A stretch of 64,000 nt of DNA from Planococcus antarcticus DSM 14505 (lineage in GTDB: Bacteria; Bacillota; Bacilli; Bacillales_A; Planococcaceae). The notes beneath the pieces are model-generated. The model worked only from the letters and a program-made list of their open reading frames with translations. It searched no databases and was not told the origin of the DNA. The position numbers and the translations under genes are program-made. Shown in pieces: positions 25,682-33,893 of the stretch (position 1 is its first letter; each line of letters opens with the position of its first letter). The stretch covers positions 248,001 through 312,000 of the forward strand of contig NZ_CP016534.2 in NCBI RefSeq assembly GCF_001687565.2. Reading direction: 5' to 3'.

Positions 25682-26046
25682 GAAAAGCGCAAGCGCCCAT
25701 GTAGCTCTGACAGGCATAAGACGATCTGGCGAAGTGGTGTACTTTGCCACACAGCCAGAGTGGCTTATGACCCGAAGAGCTGGGCGCTGGAGTCTGGACA
25801 AAGAAAAGCGCAAGCGCCCATGTAGCTCTGACAGGCATAAGACGATCTGGCGAAGTGGTGTACTTTGCCACACAGCCAGAGTGGCTTATGACCCGAAGAG
25901 CTGGGCGCTGGAGTCTGGACAAAGAAAAGCGCAAGCGCCCATGTAGCTCTGACAGGCATAAGACGATCTGGCGAAGTGGTGTACTTTGCCACACAGCCAG
26001 AGTGGCTTATGACCCGAAGAGCTGGGCGCTGGAGTCTGGACAAAGA
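25682..26046 (+). repeat. Structured 121-base repeat, three identical tandem copies
   Basis: Copies begin at 25682, 25803 and 25924 and appear identical. Each folds into one nested hairpin: AGCGCCCA/TGGGCGCT, AGCTCT/AGAGCT, CATAAG/CTTATG, TCTGGC/GCCAGA and GTGG/CCAC. This is the same family as 20159-20423 in opposite orientation. Open frames across it are by-products of the repeat. The form (GAAAAGCGCAAGCGCC ... GGCGCTGGAG ... GGACA) resembles an intergenic repeat I recall from many Bacillales genomes. Confidence 0.92.
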
Positions 26047-26082
26047 ATGAAGAAATAAAAAAATATCCCTTTTCTCACCACC

Positions 26083-26122
26083 AAAAAAGCCCGAATCTGG
26101 AATTGCTCCGGTTCGGGATTTC
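26083..26122 (-). terminator. Terminator of the DUF3238 gene
   Basis: On the minus strand a stem based on CCCGAA/TTCGGG with an interrupted inner stem is followed by CTTTTTTGG. Confidence 0.7.
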
Positions 26123-26149
26123 TTGATGGATAAGTAAAATCAAAGAATA

Positions 26150-27343
26150 TCAGTAGAAATTGGATATGCGCCAATACTGGCTGGCAAGCGGGCCTGCCAT
26201 ATAAGCCAGTCCTTCACTTTCGGTCTGATGAATTTCCATCCATTCTCCATTATCGCCAAAATCCAAGTATACTTCATGATTTGGAGATTGGTCATGCATC
26301 CCAATAATGTCATAACTGCCGTCCCGATAAAAGGCGGCTGACACCTTATAATCGATATTCGGTGAGGTAGTAATTGGATTTCCGACACCGTGTGTTAGAG
26401 TGATGGAAACTTTATGGCCTGTTTCCTCAATTTTTTCCAATTCGATTCCTTCAGCAGAAGCGACATCTGCTTTACTGAATTTTTTTCGCCAGTTATAGCC
26501 GATGGTTGGACCAACGTCCTTATCATAAGAAAATAATGACTTCTCTTCTTTTAAGTCGACAGTGAAATTGACTCGTGTCCGGTAATGCAGCGATTCGGGA
26601 TCAAATTCTCTGCCGTCACCCTGAAAATAAGGGAAAGGCGATAGTAGATTCGGATTTTTCAATATCAATTCAGGTAAGAAGGTTTGGTAGCGGAAATGCC
26701 AAACTGGGTATATTTTTGGCTTTTCCACATCAGACAGCAGGGAATCCAAGGAAGCCAATTTTTTGGTCAACCAAAACTCTTCCATTGCCGCTTTTTGCTT
26801 CGAAGAGTTCCAACTCAATGATCCAAAAATCTTAGCAAACGTGAAATTTTCTTCGCTGAAACGTTCTTCAGACTTTGCTATCGGACGTTTTCCACGAATC
26901 CAGTAGGTGAATTCTTGGTCCATTGGAACTTGCCGGTCAGTGTATTGGTTGCTGTCAACCGTCTCAATCAGTTGGCTATTTCGATAAACATCGAATTTGG
27001 TGATGCCTTCAATTTCTCCCCAGGCCAAAGATATTCGTTCTTCTGAAACGATGGCGGTTAAAACAATTTCTTCCAAGCGATTGATACTATCCGGTTTGCG
27101 GTTTTCCGTTCCGGTATGGAGCTTGATCTTATCTGTCCAATTTCCGGAAGCATCCAGCCTTTCAAGGGTATACGTATACAACTCGCCTTTCTTCAAACCC
27201 TCATCTTTGAACAGATTCTGAGTGCCGGTATAAACCATGTGCTCGTCCCGTTTTACTCGGCAGACATCTTCTGTGGCTGTCCATCTAAAATAAATCATTG
27301 TATCAGATTGTTCTAATACAAGAATATCCAGTTCATTTACCAT
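26150..27343 (-). CDS. DUF3238 domain-containing protein with fibronectin-like N-terminal repeats
   Basis: A 397-residue protein without signal peptide or membrane helix. Residues 1-160 look like two beta-sandwich repeats (IYFRWTATEDVCRVKRDE and ISLAWGEIEGITKFDVYRN, each ending in a YTY- or YWI-type strand). The C-terminal 200 residues (RTRVNFTVDLKE, THGVGNPITTSPNIDYKVSA) match DUF3238 as known from Bacillus cereus relatives. Function unknown. RBS GGAGGTGGCAAA. It is a single-gene unit between repeats and a 326-base gap. Confidence 0.75.
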   Translation of the reverse strand: MVNELDILVLEQSDTMIYFRWTATEDVCRVKRDEHMVYTGTQNLFKDEGLKKGELYTYTLERLDASGNWTDKIKLHTGTENRKPDSINRLEEIVLTAIVSEERISLAWGEIEGITKFDVYRNSQLIETVDSNQYTDRQVPMDQEFTYWIRGKRPIAKSEERFSEENFTFAKIFGSLSWNSSKQKAAMEEFWLTKKLASLDSLLSDVEKPKIYPVWHFRYQTFLPELILKNPNLLSPFPYFQGDGREFDPESLHYRTRVNFTVDLKEEKSLFSYDKDVGPTIGYNWRKKFSKADVASAEGIELEKIEETGHKVSITLTHGVGNPITTSPNIDYKVSAAFYRDGSYDIIGMHDQSPNHEVYLDFGDNGEWMEIHQTESEGLAYMAGPLASQYWRISNFY

Positions 27344-27669
27344 TTTGCCACCTCCACATGCTATTGTTATTCATATACCCTTTTAAAAACAAAGATGAAC
27401 CTTTTCTGGAAAAGAGCGAAATATTATGTAAATTGAATGCAACGTAAGAGATTTCAATTGTATAATTAAGGTAAGAGTATAGATATATTTTGTTTTATTT
27501 ATTTTATATTATGAATGAAAGGAAAGAATCGACTTTTACATACTCCACATCAAATTACTGTCACTGATGGAAACAGCGAAATAGAGACGTTTTTTCTTCT
27601 CAATTTTGAACTTCTAAAATTTATCATAGAAAGCAGATCAAATAGAGAGTGGATAAAGGGGATGGGAAA
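27344..27669. other. Gene-free stretch between divergent genes
   Basis: A 326-base AT-rich gap carrying the promoters of the DUF3238 gene (minus) and the GAF-STAS gene (plus). TATAAT at about 27460 is a possible -10 element. No hairpin, repeat or short gene stands out. Confidence 0.5.
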
Positions 27670-28545
27670 ATGACAGTGGAAAACACTCAAAATGCAAGGG
27701 ATTTCAAGAACTTCGATGAAGCTGCCGCATACATTTTGCAACTGCTGAGCAAACAAATTGGAATCAATTCCTTGTTTATCGCTAAAAATGATAGTCAAAT
27801 AAATCAGATTGTTAAAGTGCACAACGCCAATAAAGAGTTGGTTAAAGAAGGCAGTTCGATGCCACTTTCTCAATCTTTCTGCAGCTTGAGCATCAATCAC
27901 GGCCCTACGGCATTGGTCATAGAAGATGTTTCGGAAAATGAGTTGACCCGTTCAATGAAGATTGCCGCGAATTACAGACATGGCACATTTGTTGGAGTTC
28001 CGGTTTATTACAATGACGGGGCTATCTATGGCACTATTTGTGGATTGGATGACCAATACTACGGGCTTACCAAAGAACAGCTTTCTACTTTTGAAATGAT
28101 GTCGACCTTGTTGACCTACGTTTTGGAACTTGAAAAAGCAAATGAACAAATCCAAACATTGACTGCACCAATCGTTCCAGTAACAAAAGGTGTAGCTATC
28201 GTACCGGTGATTGGAGAGATTACGGCTCCGCGCGCTCAGGTCATTATCGATCATGTGCTTGAGAAATGCAGTAAAGAGCCGATGGAATACTTAATTATTG
28301 ACGTATCTGGAGTTTTACAAATCAACTCTGTCGTTGGGGAATACTTGCTGAAGCTCGTGAATATTCTTAAAGTAATCGGAGTAACGCCAGTCATTACAGG
28401 AATTCAACCCTTCATGGCATTGAAAGTCCCTCATTTTGCCGATGCATTGAAAGATGTGTTGATTGAAGCCAACTTGGAGTCGGCATTAAAGCAACTTGGG
28501 TTTGTACTGATAAAAGAATGCAAAGAAAAATCAGACCCTCTTTGA
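27670..28545 (+). CDS. GAF-STAS protein, RsbR/stressosome-like
   Basis: A 291-residue soluble protein. Residues 15-165 form a GAF-type sensor domain (AAYILQLLSKQIGINSLFI, SFCSLSINHGPTALVIEDV, GTFVGVPVYYNDGAIYGTIC) and residues 180-285 a STAS domain (GVAIVPVIGEITAPRAQ, LIIDVSGVLQINSVVGEYLL). The order sensor-then-STAS resembles stressosome RsbR paralogues. The threonine phosphorylated in RsbR STAS domains is serine here (DVSGV). No rsbS, rsbT or sigB gene is nearby. The start at 27670 follows AAAGGGGATGGGAAA. Confidence 0.82.
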   Translation: MTVENTQNARDFKNFDEAAAYILQLLSKQIGINSLFIAKNDSQINQIVKVHNANKELVKEGSSMPLSQSFCSLSINHGPTALVIEDVSENELTRSMKIAANYRHGTFVGVPVYYNDGAIYGTICGLDDQYYGLTKEQLSTFEMMSTLLTYVLELEKANEQIQTLTAPIVPVTKGVAIVPVIGEITAPRAQVIIDHVLEKCSKEPMEYLIIDVSGVLQINSVVGEYLLKLVNILKVIGVTPVITGIQPFMALKVPHFADALKDVLIEANLESALKQLGFVLIKECKEKSDPL

Positions 28546-28565
28546 GTTAGGTCTGATTTTTCTTT
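28526..28565 (+). terminator. Terminator overlapping the end of the GAF-STAS gene
   Basis: AAAAATCAGACC and its complement enclose a 12-base loop that contains the stop codon; TTTTTCTTT follows. Confidence 0.88.
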
Positions 28566-28701
28566 GTAGCATTGCTTGAATACGATTGGTTAATGGTTCA
28601 AGGATTTTTAGAGAAGAGAACGGAAATCAGTTGCAACGAGCAATTTTTTCCTTCTTAGTGATCTTGCAAAACAGGTTGTTCGTTGACTGTCCATCTTTTA
28701 G

Positions 28702-29202
28702 CTAACCTTCTCTATCAAAAAATACATGCTTCAATTCCCAGGAATCACCGATTTCCAGTAAGCCAAAGGAAAATTGGGCTTGTCGGCGCTTATCAGTAGG
28801 GGAACCGGGGTTGAACAATGTCACTCCGTCCACTTCGCGCATTAAGGGTGTGTGGGAATGGCCAAAAATGATAATATCAACATCGTCATTAGTGAAGGTG
28901 TCATAAGCCTGCTTTTCAGTAGGTTTCCGGTCGCTGTCACCATGAACCACACCAACTTTTAAATCTCCGAAAGTGAAAATCTTTTTCCGGCCGAACTTTT
29001 CGAGAATATCCCGAGGATCAACATTGCCAGTTACGCCGTCGATTTCTGCATATGCCGCCAGCTCATGGTAGACATCCAGTGTCTGCCAGTCGCCTGCGTG
29101 AATGATGAAATCAGCTTCTTGGCATGCCTCCAGTAGTTGCTGAGGCAATTTCTTGGCGCGGAATGGAATATGTGTGTCTGAAACAATAACAATCTTCTTC
29201 AC
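28702..29202 (-). CDS. YfcE/MJ0936-family metallophosphodiesterase
   Basis: A 166-residue calcineurin-like phosphoesterase: VSDTHIPF (metal Asp/His), IIHAGDWQT, GVTGNVDPRD, VVHGDSD and IFGHSHTPLM (final His pair). It probably cleaves small phosphodiesters in the cytosol; the physiological substrate is unknown. The start is GTG at 29202, eight bases after GGGAGG; the ATG at 29220 precedes that site. It is a single gene facing the GAF-STAS gene. Confidence 0.9.
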   Translation of the reverse strand: MKKIVIVSDTHIPFRAKKLPQQLLEACQEADFIIHAGDWQTLDVYHELAAYAEIDGVTGNVDPRDILEKFGRKKIFTFGDLKVGVVHGDSDRKPTEKQAYDTFTNDDVDIIIFGHSHTPLMREVDGVTLFNPGSPTDKRRQAQFSFGLLEIGDSWELKHVFFDREG

Positions 29203-29353
29203 TTGAACGCCTCCCGTCAATTTCTTTCTTTTACTTTACCAAATAAACACTGCGCCGTCGAAACTCGGCCTTCTGCCAGACACCGATGATTAATTTTCAG
29301 CAAAAAGGGAGTTGAAGAGAATAGAAATGATGAAGATAACCGGAGGGATACCA

Positions 29354-29638
29354 ATGAAAAAGAATATAACGAAAAATTTTATTTATACGGGCACATTAAT
29401 GGCCAGCAGCATTCTGTTATTGACTGTTTATAAAAAGAATCGGGCTAAGAAAATTTGGGTTTACGAAGACAATGATATGAGAAATAGTGTGACCGTGGAT
29501 CATGAAGAAAGCGTCAATGCTGATCTGGACGAAGCGGAAATTGGGTTGACTCAATTGGATTCTGCCTATCGCTCTGAATGGCAGGCAAATGGATTTCCTC
29601 AAACACATAAAGCGATTGCAGAGTTAGAAAATAAATGA
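29354..29638 (+). CDS. Small membrane-anchored protein of unknown function
   Basis: A 94-residue product: basic N-terminus, one hydrophobic helix (FIYTGTLMASSILLLTVY, residues 8-25), then an acidic soluble tail (DHEESVNADLDEAEIGLTQL). GGAGGGATACCA precedes the ATG at 29354. I do not recognise the family. The topology suggests a cytosolic or surface tail anchored by a single helix. Confidence 0.7.
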   Translation: MKKNITKNFIYTGTLMASSILLLTVYKKNRAKKIWVYEDNDMRNSVTVDHEESVNADLDEAEIGLTQLDSAYRSEWQANGFPQTHKAIAELENK

Positions 29639-29713
29639 GAAGGTGGTCTCAGTTTTATGCTGAGGCCATTTTTAATGAAATTCAGCGAAAATCCTTTAAG
29701 GAGGAAGACGACT

Positions 29714-30244
29714 GTGGAGGCTGAGAGGAAAATTATATGTTACATTGCGGCTAGTTTGGACGGGTATATTGCAACGGAAGACGATTCTCTTGAATGGCTG
29801 TTCGAAGTGGAAGGAGAAAGCGACGCTGGCTATGCTGAGTTCTTAAAAACAATTGATGTGGTAGTCATGGGACGCAGAACCTACGACTGGGTAATGGAAG
29901 CTGAAAACGGCAAATTTCCTCATCAGGATATGACCCGTTATGTTTTTACTTCTTCAGGTGTTGAAGAGAATGAGTTTGTCAAGTTCATGGATCAAGACAT
30001 TGCCAGTTTCGCGAAAGCGCTGAAGGCTAACCCAGGAAAAGACATTTGGGTGATTGGCGGCAGCAACTTGCTACATGGTTTCGTAAAAGAAAATTTGATT
30101 GATGAATGGATCATTTCTATTGCTCCCGTGTTAATCGGTAAAGGGATTCCATTGTTTCAAGAACTTGATTTTAAAACGCATTTAAAACTCAATTCGGTGA
30201 AATCGTATGGGCAATTTGCACAGCTTCATTACGAAAGAAAATGA
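29714..30244 (+). CDS. Dihydrofolate reductase-like protein (RibD C-terminal family, YyaP type)
   Basis: A 176-residue protein beginning RKIICYIAASLDGYIATEDDSLEWL, with VVVMGRRTYDWV (NADPH-loop position), DIWVIGGSNLLHGFVKENLIDE and SIAPVLIGKGIPLF, the RibD_C pattern. It probably reduces an unidentified pterin or pyrimidine. The GTG start at 29714 lies nine bases after AAGGAGG; the frame to 29657 has no such site. It is distinct from the full RibD at 45791. Confidence 0.88.
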   Translation: MEAERKIICYIAASLDGYIATEDDSLEWLFEVEGESDAGYAEFLKTIDVVVMGRRTYDWVMEAENGKFPHQDMTRYVFTSSGVEENEFVKFMDQDIASFAKALKANPGKDIWVIGGSNLLHGFVKENLIDEWIISIAPVLIGKGIPLFQELDFKTHLKLNSVKSYGQFAQLHYERK

Positions 30245-30257
30245 TCACCCTTATATT

Positions 30258-30292
30258 CAGGCTGTCGAGCAATGCTTGGCGGCTTTTTAACT
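30258..30292 (+). terminator. Probable terminator of the YyaP-like gene
   Basis: GCTGTCGAGC and GCTTGGCGGC pair with several wobbles around AAT and are followed by TTTTT. The remaining 230 bases to the next gene are AT-rich with no other clear signal. Confidence 0.55.
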
Positions 30293-30520
30293 GTTGATTA
30301 GAGTATAAAAAATTCTGTTTTCTTTCTTTTTTATGAGTGGAAATGCCCAATTTTTTCAATGAAAAGATCCGCTTTTTTGACTGTAAGACAACAAAATATT
30401 ACTTTTGGTCATTTTATCATCAGAATTTAAGTAGTACGAGGGATTGAATTCTTGCAATTCCAATTATATACTATTAAAAAGAATCTTTTGTTGATTCTTG
30501 GAATAGAAGGGAGAGAAAGC

Positions 30521-31144
30521 ATGAAGAAGTTAAAATTATTGATATTCGCTTTATTTACAGTTCTATTCTTAAGTTTTTCTCAAACCACCGCAGATGCACA
30601 CTCTCCAGACTTACATGAAGGTGTTTCTGGACAAGATGTGGTCGAACTCCAGTCAACTTTGAAAAAATTGGGTTACTTCCATACCACAGCTACAGGTTAT
30701 TATGGCTTTATAACAAAAAATGCAGTCATCCAGTTCCAACGTGACTTTAATGTGCCGGCTACAGGCTTTACCGGTCCATTGACGCGGGCAAAACTTACGG
30801 AACTAGACATCATGGCGCGCGTGGTAAACGGCGAGGCACGTGGAGAAAGCTATACAGGACAAGTAGCGGTAGCAGCTGTCATCTTGAATCGCATGGACTC
30901 GTCAGCATTTCCCAACAGTACATACAATGTTGTTTTCCAGCGGAATGCGTTTACCGCCATAAATGATGGACAGTACGGATTTAAGCCGAATGCTTCAGCG
31001 TACCAGGCAGTGAAGGCTGCTGTTAAAGGTTCAGATCCATCACTCGGTGCAACTTATTACTATAATCCTAGCGGTGTGACAGATACATGGATTTTCTCAC
31101 GTACGACCATCACTAAAATTGGTAAACATGTGTTTGCAAAATAA
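30521..31144 (+). CDS. Secreted SleB/CwlJ-type cell wall hydrolase with peptidoglycan-binding domain
   Basis: A 207-residue secreted protein: signal peptide to about residue 26 (cleavage after ADA), a PG_binding_1 domain (residues 32-88: GVSGQDVVELQSTLKKLGYF, GPLTRAKL) and a hydrolase_2 domain (ARVVNGEARGESYTGQVAVA with the catalytic Glu, AVILNRMDSSAFPN, ATYYYNP). The domain order equals SleB, the spore cortex-lytic enzyme. ypeB is absent, so a vegetative role is possible. RBS AAGGGAGAG before ATG at 30521. Confidence 0.9.
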   Translation: MKKLKLLIFALFTVLFLSFSQTTADAHSPDLHEGVSGQDVVELQSTLKKLGYFHTTATGYYGFITKNAVIQFQRDFNVPATGFTGPLTRAKLTELDIMARVVNGEARGESYTGQVAVAAVILNRMDSSAFPNSTYNVVFQRNAFTAINDGQYGFKPNASAYQAVKAAVKGSDPSLGATYYYNPSGVTDTWIFSRTTITKIGKHVFAK

Positions 31145-31151
31145 TTTCGAG

Positions 31152-31183
31152 AATCGCCTTGACAAAATCAAGGCGATTTTTTT
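31152..31183 (+). terminator. Terminator of the SleB-like gene
   Basis: AATCGCCTTGA and its complement around CAAAA, followed by seven T. Confidence 0.9.
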
Positions 31184-31248
31184 GGGTATGAATCAAAGAA
31201 GAGAAAAGCTTATACTGTAGTAGGAGAATGATGAGAGGTGGAATAGAA

Positions 31249-31596
31249 ATGTCTGAAAAAAATGAACAAGAATTGCCGCCAAAAACTTGTACAATCGAAA
31301 AGCTTGTAACCAATAAGCGAGATGTGGAAAAAGTTCTGGCCGGCATGAAATCAGCAACGCGAAGAAATGGACGTTATGCAGATGTAGGCGAGATCATGGT
31401 GCTGGATGATCAGAGATTTATTGTGGAGCAGGTATATCAGCAAACACTGGGTGAGTTGACGGACGAAATAGTCGCACGAGAAGGATATACGACCGTTGAG
31501 GAATACAAGCAATCTATATTGTCTTCGCATCCCGGGATGCCTTGGTTGCCAGAGATGACTGTTTGGGTCCATGAATTTCAATTTGCTGCTGAGTAA
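31249..31596 (+). CDS. ASCH/PUA-like domain protein
   Basis: A 115-residue protein. TIEKLVTNKRDVEKVLAGMKSATRRNGRYADVGE and MVLDDQRFIVEQVYQQTLGEL follow the ASCH pattern of a small beta barrel thought to bind RNA or modified nucleosides. AGAGGTGG seven bases before 31249 sets the start; the ATG at 31228 is too close to its own AGGAG. It is eight bases upstream of a membrane protein gene and probably co-transcribed with it. Confidence 0.65.
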   Translation: MSEKNEQELPPKTCTIEKLVTNKRDVEKVLAGMKSATRRNGRYADVGEIMVLDDQRFIVEQVYQQTLGELTDEIVAREGYTTVEEYKQSILSSHPGMPWLPEMTVWVHEFQFAAE

Positions 31597-31603
31597 TTAA
31601 ACA

Positions 31604-32035
31604 ATGTACACAATCATTCTATACGCTCATATGTTAAGTGCGGTTTTATCCATAGGTCCATTTTTTGTACTACTTCCTTTAGTCAAGAGGATGGAAACCG
31701 CCTTTGGTGACGTTCTTGGCTCACATATCATAACCTTTAAATCGGCTACACGTCTTGTTAAACATGCGGGTCATGTGCTCGTGACGACAGGCGTACTTTT
31801 GATTTGGCAAGGACCATGGGACTGGGGAACTCCATGGATTTTAGGCACGCTGGCTATCATGGTCGCGTCCGTTTTTTTCCTGGCGCGCGCATTCACGCCG
31901 ACTCTTCGCAAGTTCGGAGACGAAAAATTCAACCACTTGCAGTTAGTTAAGAAGTTAAATCGCTCACTATGGATTTATATTTTCTTATTATTGCTGATGC
32001 TATGGTTCATGGTTGATAAGCCGGTGTTTTGGTAG
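31604..32035 (+). CDS. DUF2269-like integral membrane protein
   Basis: A 143-residue protein with four hydrophobic helices and conserved-looking histidines near the membrane (LYAHMLSAVLSIGPFF, LVKHAGHVLVTTGVLL), reminiscent of small haem- or quinone-associated membrane proteins. I place it near DUF2269 with limited certainty. It follows the ASCH gene by seven bases. Confidence 0.55.
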   Translation: MYTIILYAHMLSAVLSIGPFFVLLPLVKRMETAFGDVLGSHIITFKSATRLVKHAGHVLVTTGVLLIWQGPWDWGTPWILGTLAIMVASVFFLARAFTPTLRKFGDEKFNHLQLVKKLNRSLWIYIFLLLLMLWFMVDKPVFW

Positions 32036-32105
32036 CCAAGCAAAGCGTCAATGGAGCCTGGCTATGAGAAGAAGACTATAACTTTATAGGTCCTTGAAAA
32101 TAACC

Positions 32106-32151
32106 AAAAAGGACGACACCGCTCATTGCAGAGCAGCGTCGTCCTTTTTTA
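32106..32151. terminator. Bidirectional terminator
   Basis: AAAAAGGACGAC and GTCGTCCTTTTTT pair, with an inner GCTC/GAGC stem. It separates the convergent genes ending at 32035 and 32152. Confidence 0.9.
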
Positions 32152-32961
32152 TTAGCCTTTTACTGCCCCCGCCGTCATGCCAGCAACAAAATAGCGCTGC
32201 AGGAAAATATAAGCGATAACCATGGGTGCTGAAGCAATGATGACGCCTGTGAATAGCATAGGGTAGTTGGTTGAGTATTCGCCCTGGAACTCGAGCAAAG
32301 CGAGCGGCAGGGTCTTGTAGGCGTTGTCCGTGATAAATAGCAAAGGATACAGCAAGTCGTTCCAATGCATCACAAACAGGAAAATAGCAGTAGCTGACAA
32401 GGATGGCAGTGATAATGGGATAGCCACTTTGGTGTAAATTTTCCAATTCCCAGCTCCATCTATTGTCGAAGCTTCAAACAATTCTTTCGGTAAGGTTTTC
32501 ATGAATCCGGTCAAGATAAAGACCGCTATAGGCATTGTGGTGGAGATATTGACAAGAATCAATCCCACCAAGCTGTTGGTCAGGTTGAGGTCGAGCATGA
32601 GCGAGTAGAGCGGAATCATACTGACTTGTGCCGGAACCATCATGCCGAGTGTAAACAAGATAAATAAGAAATTACCGATCCAATTGTTAAGCCGGATAAT
32701 GCCATAGGCGATTAGCGAAGCAAAGAACAGCGTTAAAGACACGGAAAACAAAGTGACAATCGTACTGTTCATGAAATAGCCGGCCATCGTCTGTTCCTGA
32801 AAGATGGCTGTATAATTTTCAAACTGGAGCCCGGCCTCCGGCAAGCCGAGTGGGTTTCTAAACGTCTCCTGAATTGTTTTCATGGAAGTCAGAACCACAA
32901 TCAGCAAAGGGATTAAAATCAACAATGCATAGATGACAAGAGAAAACCTTCGGAAGAACAA
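32152..32961 (-). CDS. Carbohydrate ABC importer permease (MalG/LacG type)
   Basis: A 269-residue permease with six helices. The EAA loop PKELFEASTIDGAGNWKIYTKVAIPLSLPSL, seen around residues 170-200, is the site that docks the ATPase. TTG start at 32961, eight bases after GGAGG. It is the last gene of a binding protein-permease-permease operon. No ATPase gene follows, so a shared ATPase of the MsmX/MsmK type encoded elsewhere is presumably used. Confidence 0.92.
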   Translation of the reverse strand: MFFRRFSLVIYALLILIPLLIVVLTSMKTIQETFRNPLGLPEAGLQFENYTAIFQEQTMAGYFMNSTIVTLFSVSLTLFFASLIAYGIIRLNNWIGNFLFILFTLGMMVPAQVSMIPLYSLMLDLNLTNSLVGLILVNISTTMPIAVFILTGFMKTLPKELFEASTIDGAGNWKIYTKVAIPLSLPSLSATAIFLFVMHWNDLLYPLLFITDNAYKTLPLALLEFQGEYSTNYPMLFTGVIIASAPMVIAYIFLQRYFVAGMTAGAVKG

Positions 32962-33013
32962 GCTGTTGCCCTCCTTTCTTAAAGCTTGAGAAATTATGTT
33001 TTTTTCGCTTTTC

Positions 33014-33889
33014 TTAATAAGAAATTCGATCGGAACGCAGGGCTTTAAACTGCAGGAAGGTAATGGTGGCGATAATAATCATGAAAATAACCGAAATAGC
33101 ACTTGCGTAGCCAAATTGATAGCTTCTGAAGGCAATATCAAAAATATAAGTTGCTACAATTTCGGTTGAATTATTTGGCCCTCCTCCTGTCATTGCAAAG
33201 ACCAAGTCAAATGCTTTGAACGACTGGATAGTGGTATAGGCAATGACGATCGTTGCTGAAGGTGCCAACAAAGGCCATGTTACGTTGCGGAACGTCTGCC
33301 ATTTGGTGGCGCCTTCTATTTTCGCTACTTCATAAAGCTCATCTGGAATCGACTGCAATCCTGCTACGAAAATGATGAGCATCTGTCCGGCGTGGAACCA
33401 GATTTGCGTCACAGCCAGAGAATAGATAGCAATATCAGCGTTGCCGAGCCAGTTTTGAGCTAGGGATCCAAGTCCGACCAGCTCCAATGTCTGGTTCAAG
33501 ATGCCAAGTGAAGGGTCGTAAATGAACGACCAGATAAAAGCTACTGAAACAGAAGACAAGATAGTCGGGAAAAAATAAAGCGCCCGCAGAAAGATGGTGG
33601 TTTTTGTGTTTTTCAGAACAACCAAGGCGAAAGCCAAGGCAACGAATGTTTGGAAGACAACGACAACAAGCATAAATTTCAGGTTATTGCCAATGGTCTT
33701 TCGAAAAATCGTATCTCCTGTAAAGGCGCGTTCGTAATTGTCGATTCCAACAAACTGAAAGCTTGAGCTAAGGCCATCCCAATCCGTAAACGAGTAAAAC
33801 AGGGCGCTGACTGTCGGATAAATAAAGAATATTGCATAAAGTAAGAGCCCGGGTAAAAAGAATAAGTAGATGGATTTAGAAATTTTCAT
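33014..33889 (-). CDS. Carbohydrate ABC importer permease (MalF/LacF type)
   Basis: A 291-residue permease with six helices. It begins YLFFLPGLLLYAIFFIYP and carries the EAA loop PDELYEVAKIEGATKWQTF followed by WPLLAP. GGGPNNSTEI precedes the last helices, as usual in this family. It starts four bases after the binding protein stop and its ribosome binding site (GGGAAT) is weak, so translation probably depends on the upstream gene. Confidence 0.92.
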   Translation of the reverse strand: MKISKSIYLFFLPGLLLYAIFFIYPTVSALFYSFTDWDGLSSSFQFVGIDNYERAFTGDTIFRKTIGNNLKFMLVVVVFQTFVALAFALVVLKNTKTTIFLRALYFFPTILSSVSVAFIWSFIYDPSLGILNQTLELVGLGSLAQNWLGNADIAIYSLAVTQIWFHAGQMLIIFVAGLQSIPDELYEVAKIEGATKWQTFRNVTWPLLAPSATIVIAYTTIQSFKAFDLVFAMTGGGPNNSTEIVATYIFDIAFRSYQFGYASAISVIFMIIIATITFLQFKALRSDRISY

Positions 33890-33893
33890 CTCG

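Noticed and set aside
25682..26046. CRISPR array
   Set aside because: The units are contiguous 121-base copies with no unique spacers, and no cas genes are present.
25670..26058. Several 67-132-codon frames on both strands across the tandem repeats
   Set aside because: They arise because the repeat unit is read repeatedly; the same peptide blocks recur and no start signals exist.
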